Shown here: positions 6,677 to 9,425 of the stretch, one piece after another
Numbering within the stretch: position 1 is the first letter of the stretch
Layout of the letters: each line of letters begins with the position of its first letter
Assembly: GCA_049794535.1 (NCBI GenBank)
Contig: JBARCX010000156.1
Coordinates: 1-9,425, forward strand
Reading direction: 5' to 3'
From: JBARCX01 sp049794535
GTDB taxonomy: Bacteria > Pseudomonadota > Gammaproteobacteria > Xanthomonadales > Rhodanobacteraceae
Length of the DNA stretch: 9,425 bases
Position numbers and translations under genes: made by a program
Notes under the pieces: model-generated
The model's input: the letters and a program-made list of their open reading frames with translations, nothing else
The model's database searches: none
What the model was told of the DNA's origin: nothing

Positions 6677-6756
6677 GTAGGTTGGGTGGAACAAGACGAC
6701 ACCCAACGTTGGGATGCGTTGACGTTGGGGTTCGCATTCGCTCACCGCCAACCTAC
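6677..6756. repeat. 80-bp inverted-repeat element with GTAGGTTGG ends
   Basis: The outer ends GTAGGTTGG (6677-6685) and CCAACCTAC (6748-6756) are exact inverted repeats. Inside, GTTGGGTG (6681-6688) pairs with CACCCAAC (6700-6707), and CCCAACGTTGGG (6702-6713) is a perfect 12-bp palindrome. The GTAGGTTGGGT...ACCCAAC pattern is, from memory, a dispersed intergenic repeat of gammaproteobacteria (REP/MITE-like). It sits 12 bp beyond the stop of the exonuclease gene and may help end that transcript. It encodes nothing and shows no obvious target-site duplication. Confidence 0.7.
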
Positions 6757-6768
6757 GGATTGCCATGC

Positions 6769-7677
6769 CTAGTCGATCAAGGACTTCAGGCGAGTACGTG
6801 TCAGCGGACCAAAGCGTAGTCGCTCGCACAGAGCTTCAAGCTGGTCGGGTGCGCCGGCTTGACGACGCAGCGCATCGGCACCGGTGGCAATCGGTGCATC
6901 GAGTGCGATGCGGGTGAGTCGACGGTAGAGGCGTGCGGACTCTCCGTGTTCGCGCAGCTTTGCAGCACAACTGGCAGCGCCGCGAATGCGTAGAAAGGCG
7001 ACTTCGTCGACGCGGTCAAGCAGTGCGTCGAGGCTTCCAAAGTGGGTGAGTAGCGCCGCGGCGGTTTTCGCGCCAACACCGGGTACGCCGGGAATGTTGT
7101 CTACCGCATCACCGCACAGTGCGAGGTAATCGGCGACCTGGTGTGGGTGCACGCCGAGCTTTTCGAACACGCCGGCCGGACCCCAGCGTAGATTTCGCGC
7201 GTAGTCCCATTGCTCGTCATGCTCGCCGAGCAGTTGGCCGAAATCCTTGTCGGCCGACACGATCACGCTGCGGAAGCCGTGTTCACGCAGACTCCAATGC
7301 GAGCTGCCGATCAAGTCGTCGGCTTCGTAGTTGTGGTCGATCAACACGGGGATGCCGAGTACCGAAACTACTTCGCGGCACAGCACGAACTGGTGTTCCA
7401 GATCCGGTGGCGGAAGCTCGCGATTGGCCTTGTAAGCCGGGTAGATCGCGTTGCGAAACGAGGTGGTGAGCGAGGCGTCAAACGCAACGGCGATGTGTTC
7501 GGGGCGGGTACGCTCCAACAGTTCGCATAGGAAACGGGTGAAGCCATGCACCGCGTTGATTGGGTGACCATCGGCGTCATGGAATTCGTTGGGCATGGAG
7601 TGCCATGCGCGAAATACGTAGAGACTACCGTCCACAAGGTGGACGGCTGGACGGCTATTCGTGCTCACGGCGCCCAC
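6769..7677 (-). CDS. Stand-alone 5'-3' exonuclease / flap nuclease (PIN-H3TH, Xni/PolA-N like)
   Basis: A 302-residue nuclease of the FEN family, equivalent to the 5'-nuclease domain of DNA polymerase I without the polymerase. Metal-binding acids are visible: V15-D16-G-S, F66-D67, E118-A-D120-D121, S141-A-D143-K-D145, and G189-D190-A-V-D193-N. The helix-hairpin-helix H3TH motif follows at P196-G-V-P-G-V-G-A-K204-T. R75, Y79 and K83 in the S-F-R-N-A-I-Y-P-A-Y-K segment match the DNA-backbone contact region. It should act on RNA primers, flaps or 5' ends in replication and repair. The start is GTG at 7677, overlapping the nitroreductase gene by 13 bp. A second in-frame GTG at 7668 forms a 4-bp GTGA overlap with the nitroreductase stop and would give 299 residues; neither has a good ribosome site. 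Translational coupling with the upstream gene is likely. Confidence 0.9.
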   Translation of the reverse strand: MGAVSTNSRPAVHLVDGSLYVFRAWHSMPNEFHDADGHPINAVHGFTRFLCELLERTRPEHIAVAFDASLTTSFRNAIYPAYKANRELPPPDLEHQFVLCREVVSVLGIPVLIDHNYEADDLIGSSHWSLREHGFRSVIVSADKDFGQLLGEHDEQWDYARNLRWGPAGVFEKLGVHPHQVADYLALCGDAVDNIPGVPGVGAKTAAALLTHFGSLDALLDRVDEVAFLRIRGAASCAAKLREHGESARLYRRLTRIALDAPIATGADALRRQAGAPDQLEALCERLRFGPLTRTRLKSLID

Positions 7678-8234
7678 GTGCTCAGTAGGTCGTCCAGCGC
7701 GGGTCGGTCGCGGTCGGGTACATCGATTTGCGGGGTGCCTATGTGGACGAAGCCGATCACGTGCTCATGGCCGTCCAGGCCGAGAAGCTGTGCTACGTCA
7801 GCATCGTAGGCGGCCCAGCCGGTCAGCCATTGCGCGCCATAGCCGAGAGTATGTGCGCCGAGCAGCAGGTTGTAGGCCACGTTGCCAGCGCACAGTTTCT
7901 GTTCGATGTCTGGAATTGAGCTTTCGGGGTAAACCCGTGCGATCACCACGACGACCAGCGGGGCGAAGGTGTAGCGATAGCGTTCCTTTTCGCGCTTGGA
8001 TTCCGGCAGATTGGGGTCGCGTTGAATCGCTTTTTCGGCCAGTTGCTCACCGAAGCGCAGTTTGGCGTCACCACGTAACAGGATCAGCCGGAACGGCACG
8101 AGTTTGCCGTGGTCAGGCACGCGAATCGCTGCTTCCAATAGTGCCTTCAGCGTGGCGTCGTCGGGTGCCGGTTCGCCGAGTTGGCGTGAGGGGACGGAGT
8201 GGCGTTGCTGCAGCAGGGATAGCGGGGAAGACAT
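7665..8234 (-). CDS. Nitroreductase family FMN oxidoreductase (YdjA-like)
   Basis: A 189-residue flavoprotein expected to use FMN and NAD(P)H for two-electron reduction of an unknown cytoplasmic substrate. It shows the short YdjA architecture: the N-terminal R11-H-S13 motif that contacts FMN phosphate, A36-x-R-x-P-D-H42-G-K with P47-F48 as in YdjA, then the central long helix (about 115-130) with Y132-G-A-Q-W136, and the C-terminal G161-F-V-H-I-G-T-P-Q169 strand closing the FMN site. Members usually form homodimers. The ATG at 8234 is preceded by GGAT with 7-nt spacing. It lies 72 bp after cdd and overlaps the start of the exonuclease gene, suggesting a cdd-nitroreductase-exonuclease transcript. 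The physiological substrate is not evident. Confidence 0.9.
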   Translation of the reverse strand: MSSPLSLLQQRHSVPSRQLGEPAPDDATLKALLEAAIRVPDHGKLVPFRLILLRGDAKLRFGEQLAEKAIQRDPNLPESKREKERYRYTFAPLVVVVIARVYPESSIPDIEQKLCAGNVAYNLLLGAHTLGYGAQWLTGWAAYDADVAQLLGLDGHEHVIGFVHIGTPQIDVPDRDRPALDDLLSTWAP

Positions 8235-8306
8235 GGGCGGATCCGTGGGTGCAAGGTGTTCAATGCTAACGGCGTGGCTTCGTTGTAGCGAATCGCGCGT
8301 GGTGAA

Positions 8307-8723
8307 TTACTGTCGTGCAGGCAGCGTGAAGGCACCAGGCAGCAGCTGTGCCACCGTTGTTTGCTGTATGTCGCCGGCGAGATTCGCTAGCCACACCGGC
8401 ATGGTGGCGTCGCATAGTTCGGCCAGCACTTGGCGGCAGGCACCACAAGGGCTGACTGGGCTGGGCGTGTCGGCAATGACTGCTAGTTTGGCAAAGTCAC
8501 CCGGGCGACAACCGGCTGCGACCGCGGCGAACAAAGCGGTGCGCTCGGCGCAGTTGCACAGGCCGTAGGCAGCGTTCTCGACATTGCAGCCGTTGAAGTA
8601 GCTGCCGTCGTGGGTCAGTACGGCGGCCCCGACCTGGAAGTGCGAGTAGGGCGCATAGGCTGCCTCGCGAGCTGCGTACGCAAGGGCAACCAGTGGATCA
8701 GAGAAGTTCGGCTTATCGGACAT
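8307..8723 (-). CDS. Cytidine deaminase, homotetrameric type
   Basis: A 138-residue zinc enzyme deaminating cytidine and deoxycytidine to uridine and deoxyuridine in pyrimidine salvage. Length and motifs fit the small tetrameric class. F43-N-G-C-N47-V-E49-N binds the nucleoside. C58-A-E60-R supplies one zinc ligand and the proton-shuttling glutamate. P92-C93-G-A-C96-R supplies the other two zinc cysteines. A21-Y23-x-P-Y26-S is the usual N-terminal pattern. The start at 8723 is chosen because GGAG (8730-8733) lies six nucleotides upstream. The frame can be extended to a TTG at 8807, but those 28 extra residues look like leader sequence. It is the first gene of the minus-strand cluster and divergent from pntA across 153 bp. 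Confidence 0.95.
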   Translation of the reverse strand: MSDKPNFSDPLVALAYAAREAAYAPYSHFQVGAAVLTHDGSYFNGCNVENAAYGLCNCAERTALFAAVAAGCRPGDFAKLAVIADTPSPVSPCGACRQVLAELCDATMPVWLANLAGDIQQTTVAQLLPGAFTLPARQ

Positions 8724-8729
8724 CGGGAT

Positions 8730-8733
8730 CTCC
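8730..8733 (-). promoter_or_regulatory. Ribosome binding site deciding the cdd start
   Basis: GGAG on the minus strand, six nucleotides before the ATG at 8723. It supports the 138-residue form over the longer frame starting with TTG at 8807. Confidence 0.75.
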
Positions 8734-8865
8734 AGTGCGGACCCCGTGGCACGGTGGGTGGTGCTTGCGGCGGGCCAGTCTACTGCGCTCGATCGGTAGG
8801 CGGGCAAGTGGTGGGAAGAAGACCGTGTACGGATTCTTAGGCTAGGATGCGGAGACTATTCCGCC

Positions 8866-8870
8866 GAGGG
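8866..8870 (+). promoter_or_regulatory. Ribosome binding site for pntA
   Basis: GAGGG lies six nucleotides before the ATG at 8877. It favours this start over the in-frame ATG at 8847, which lacks such a site and would add ten residues not expected in PntA. Confidence 0.75.
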
Positions 8871-8876
8871 TGCCCC

Positions 8877-9425
8877 ATGCCGATCACCGTGGCTGCATTG
8901 CGCGAAACTGCCGCTGGCGAGCGGCGTGTTGCGATCACACCGGAAGTAGCAAAGAAACTGCAAGGAAAGGGCATTCGCGTGTTGCTTGAGCGCGGAGCGG
9001 GTACGGCAGCGGGTTTCCCGGACAGCAGTTATGCGGATGTCGAATTCGCCGACGCAGAGGCTGTGTTGGCGCAGGCCGATGTGCTCGGTTGCGTATTGCC
9101 GCCAGACGATGCGGTGTACGGCCGACTACGCGAAGGGGTTGTGGTGATCGGTCAGCTGCGACCCTACGCTGCGGCAGATCGCCTGGCTTCTTTGGCCGCG
9201 CGCAAATTGACCGCATTTTCGTTAGAGCTGCTGCCGCGTACTACACGTGCACAAGCGATGGATGTACTCAGTTCGCAAGCTGCGGTGGCGGGTTATCGCG
9301 CGATGCTTATCGCTGCGGAGGCGGCACCGAAGTTCTTTCCGATGTTGACCACGGCGGCTGGCACGATTCGTCCATCACGTGTGTTGGTGATCGGCGCCGG
9401 CGTGGCGGGGTTGCAGGCGATTGCC
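8877..9425 (+). CDS. NAD(P) transhydrogenase subunit alpha, 5' part (runs off window)
   Basis: The first 183 codons of PntA, the NAD(H)-binding subunit of the membrane transhydrogenase that uses the proton gradient to reduce NADP+ with NADH. The N-terminal AlaDh/PNT domain is clear: L8-R-E-T near the start, E15-R-R-V-A-I-T-P22, and a glycine-rich R39-G-A-G. The linker S134-Q-A-A-V-A-G-Y-R is typical of PntA. P155-M-L-T-T-A-A-G is followed by the Rossmann strand V169-L-V-I-G-A-G-V-A-G178, which starts the NAD site. The PntA reading is preferred over alanine dehydrogenase because of the S-L-E-L-L-P-R-T-T-R-A-Q segment at 115-126. The frame is still open at the window edge. In related genomes pntA is followed by the membrane-part genes (pntAb/pntB); that cannot be seen here. 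Transcribed away from cdd. Confidence 0.93.
   Translation, partial: MPITVAALRETAAGERRVAITPEVAKKLQGKGIRVLLERGAGTAAGFPDSSYADVEFADAEAVLAQADVLGCVLPPDDAVYGRLREGVVVIGQLRPYAAADRLASLAARKLTAFSLELLPRTTRAQAMDVLSSQAAVAGYRAMLIAAEAAPKFFPMLTTAAGTIRPSRVLVIGAGVAGLQAIA

Larger units (their letters stand above)
8724..8876. promoter_or_regulatory. Divergent cdd/pntA promoter region
   Basis: The 153 bp between the two oppositely transcribed starts must carry promoters for both unless one is served from elsewhere. A weak -10-like TAGGAT is seen at 8843-8848 toward pntA without a good -35. On the minus strand TAGACT near 8778 has a distant TTGCCC about 19 bp upstream. A small dyad GCGGA/TCCGC (8849-8853, 8860-8864) lies just before the pntA ribosome site. 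No promoter is certain. Confidence 0.35.

Noticed and set aside
7661..8269. 202-codon plus-strand frame opposite the nitroreductase gene
   Set aside because: It is antisense to a clearly conserved protein, Arg-rich, and has no ribosome site; a shadow of GC-rich coding sequence.
8724..8807. Longer cytidine deaminase starting at TTG 8807
   Set aside because: The extra 28 residues do not resemble Cdd N-termini, and GGAG is correctly spaced for the ATG at 8723.
8847..8876. Upstream in-frame ATG for pntA
   Set aside because: No ribosome site before it, while GAGGG lies six nucleotides before the ATG at 8877, which also starts the protein at the conserved N-terminal strand.
1..9425. Search for CRISPR arrays, tRNA/rRNA, integrases, transposases, toxin-antitoxin or defence genes
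   Set aside because: None seen; the recognisable genes are ordinary chromosomal functions.

Overview
The window reads as chromosomal DNA of a GC-rich gammaproteobacterium. Gene content (homotetrameric Cdd, PntA, a YdjA-like nitroreductase, a ClC with CBS domains) and the style of the intergenic repeats suggest the Xanthomonadales, possibly Rhodanobacteraceae (Dyella/Rhodanobacter/Luteibacter-like). That placement is a judgement from familiarity, not from a search. Ten protein genes are supported: nine on the minus strand and one, cut by the right edge, on the plus strand. There is no rRNA, tRNA, CRISPR array, transposase, integrase or phage gene.

Layout from left to right. Positions 1-455 are non-coding and hold a hairpin-rich repeat-like block (about 128-365), then a good Rho-independent terminator (403-427) for the first gene. 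Next come a small exported protein with an FxLYD-like fold pattern (456-821), a ten-helix DMT/EamA transporter (932-1912), an AraC-family regulator with an N-terminal cupin (1975-2799) and an ADP-ribose-type Nudix hydrolase (2821-3414). Nudix, AraC and EamA are head to tail with short gaps and may be co-transcribed. Then follow a ClC chloride transporter/channel with two C-terminal CBS domains (3506-5365) and a membrane-anchored prohibitin/SPFH protein (5549-6457). A 311-bp gap (6458-6768) carries a small inverted-repeat element. A second minus-strand cluster reads cytidine deaminase (8307-8723), nitroreductase (7665-8234) and 5'-3' exonuclease (6769-7677), the last two overlapping. Divergent from cdd is pntA, the alpha subunit of the proton-pumping transhydrogenase, whose first 183 codons are present.

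Functionally this is mostly housekeeping and stress-physiology content: nucleotide salvage and clean-up (Cdd, Nudix, exonuclease), redox (nitroreductase, PntA), and membrane or ion homeostasis (ClC, SPFH, EamA). I see no coherent undescribed system. The points most worth a second look are the hairpin-rich block at the left end, perfect 11-bp inverted repeats at the ClC/Nudix and SPFH/ClC junctions, the altered ion-pathway residues of the ClC protein, and the 80-bp GTAGGTTGG element.
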